Part shown: piece by piece, positions 63,493 through 64,000 of the stretch
Numbering within the stretch: the first letter of the stretch is position 1
Layout: each line of letters starts with the position of its first letter
DNA from: Bacillus thuringiensis
GTDB lineage: Bacteria; Bacillota; Bacilli; Bacillales; Bacillaceae_G
DNA: 64,000 nt
Reading direction: 5' to 3'
NCBI RefSeq assembly: GCF_014932895.1
Contig: NZ_JACYOF010000004.1
Location: forward strand, 248,001-312,000
The notes under the pieces: generated by a model
Seen by the model: only the letters and a program-made list of their open reading frames with translations
The model's database searches: none
Told to the model about the DNA's origin: nothing
Made by a program: the position numbers and the translations under genes

Positions 63493-63996
63493 CTACAAAT
63501 ACAAATGTAATAGTTTGTCTATAGGTAAATTATTATGATCGCTTAAATCAGCAAAATATTGAAGTTGCCACATTTGGTTCTTTTTAGCTTGGTTGCTAAC
63601 AGGGGTATCCCAAATTGGATAAATTCTCATAGCCATCTTTCCTTTTTGACTTTGCGTTTTCAATATTTTTTCTTTAAGTAGAATTTCTTTAGGGAAAATA
63701 AATTGTCCTAGTTTATTATCATCAATACAAGTGATAACTAGTAAGTCAGGAGCAGAGTCATAAGTAAATGCTTGATTTTGCATATTGTTATCTTTCTCCC
63801 AAAAAGAAACAAATTGACCAATTTTATTAGGGGTAATTTTTGATATTCTAAAACGAATGCTTTTATTATTTAAGTGAAATAAACATCCTGCATATTCTGC
63901 GTTTTGCTTTTCTTCTTTTAGATTCGTGATCATTAATTTGTTAGGTTTGTAAACTAAATTGTTTAAATTTCGGATTATATCATTAAAAGTGTTCAA
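63493..63996 (-). CDS. MepB-family protein, 5' end at window edge
   Basis: MepB-family protein (at least 167 residues). Family features are YKPNKLMITNLKEEKQNAEYAGC, FRISKITPNKIGQFVSFWEK and QKGKMAMRIYPIWDTPVSNQAKK, with YFADLS near the end. MepB is linked to the MepRAB multidrug efflux locus in staphylococci, but its activity is unknown. The first in-frame start is a TTG 4 bases from the window edge, so the gene may begin further right. The gap 63330-63492 shows no gene. Confidence 0.8.
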   Translation of the reverse strand: MNTFNDIIRNLNNLVYKPNKLMITNLKEEKQNAEYAGCLFHLNNKSIRFRISKITPNKIGQFVSFWEKDNNMQNQAFTYDSAPDLLVITCIDDNKLGQFIFPKEILLKEKILKTQSQKGKMAMRIYPIWDTPVSNQAKKNQMWQLQYFADLSDHNNLPIDKLLHLYL

Positions 63997-64000
63997 GAAA

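Overview
The window looks like chromosomal DNA of a Bacillus cereus group bacterium. It is AT-rich, with strong AAGGAG-type ribosome binding sites, frequent TTG/GTG starts and dense rho-independent terminators. It carries several markers I associate with that group: a heterocycloanthracin-type Cys-rich bacteriocin precursor, a YjcZ-family micropeptide, a second dnaN-like sliding clamp, and two copies of a bcr1-like interspersed repeat. I cannot name the species from sequence alone. There is no rRNA, tRNA, CRISPR array or intact insertion sequence. I count roughly 65 intact protein genes and nine or ten broken or remnant ones.

Layout. 0-6.8 kb: a cysteine dioxygenase (cut by the left edge), a Cof-type HAD phosphatase, an orphan PocR/PAS/PAS sporulation-type histidine kinase, a class B penicillin-binding protein, and a signal peptidase I gene with an in-frame TGA at codon 9. 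7-12.4 kb: an MGT-type glycosyltransferase, an Asp/Glu racemase, then a SAM-I riboswitch with its attenuator controlling an ECF transporter operon (S component, fused double ATPase, T component). 12.5-20.3 kb: YjcZ peptide, a second orphan membrane kinase, a divergent protein-kinase-like protein, GrpB, a haem-reductase-like membrane protein with an ArlRS-like two-component system, an MDR oxidoreductase and a BcrC-like PAP2 phosphatase. 20.3-25.4 kb: a non-coding block with a small membrane ORF and a bcr1-like repeat, a second class B PBP with C-terminal PASTA-like sequence flanked by a 21-bp direct repeat, a TetR regulator, a GDSL esterase and an SDR pseudogene. 25.4-33.8 kb: a T-box-controlled MFS exporter, small membrane proteins, DegV, an MFS remnant, a duplicated-domain protein, a 34-residue acidic protein, GNAT and GDPD.

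34-44.5 kb is an assortment of accessory metabolism and transport: a MocR regulator divergent from an EamA transporter, a broken nucleoside hydrolase, GNATs, Nudix hydrolases, the heterocycloanthracin-type precursor without modification genes, a serine hydrolase and an OFA-family MFS transporter. 44.6-49.6 kb holds the second DnaN followed by a stretch of gene decay (Nudix remnant, MBL remnant, DUF1992 gene with a nonsense codon, frameshifted esterase). From 47.6 kb to the right edge most genes are on the minus strand: YwqG, YxiJ-like, patatin, GNATs, YfiT, an FAD monooxygenase, UppP, a GIY-YIG protein, a sorbosone-dehydrogenase-like protein, an FAD amino-acid oxidase, YdeI/OmdA-like, arylamine N-acetyltransferase and MepB.

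Themes. Cell-wall synthesis and lipid-carrier recycling recur (two class B PBPs, BcrC-like PAP2, UppP). Two orphan kinases probably feed the sporulation phosphorelay. RNA-based control is clear at two transporters (SAM-I and T-box). The best leads for something unusual are the orphan Cys-rich RiPP precursor, the T-box with unresolved amino-acid identity, the direct repeat bracketing the second PBP, and several unannotated micropeptide genes. I did not find a convincing multi-gene system that is wholly new.
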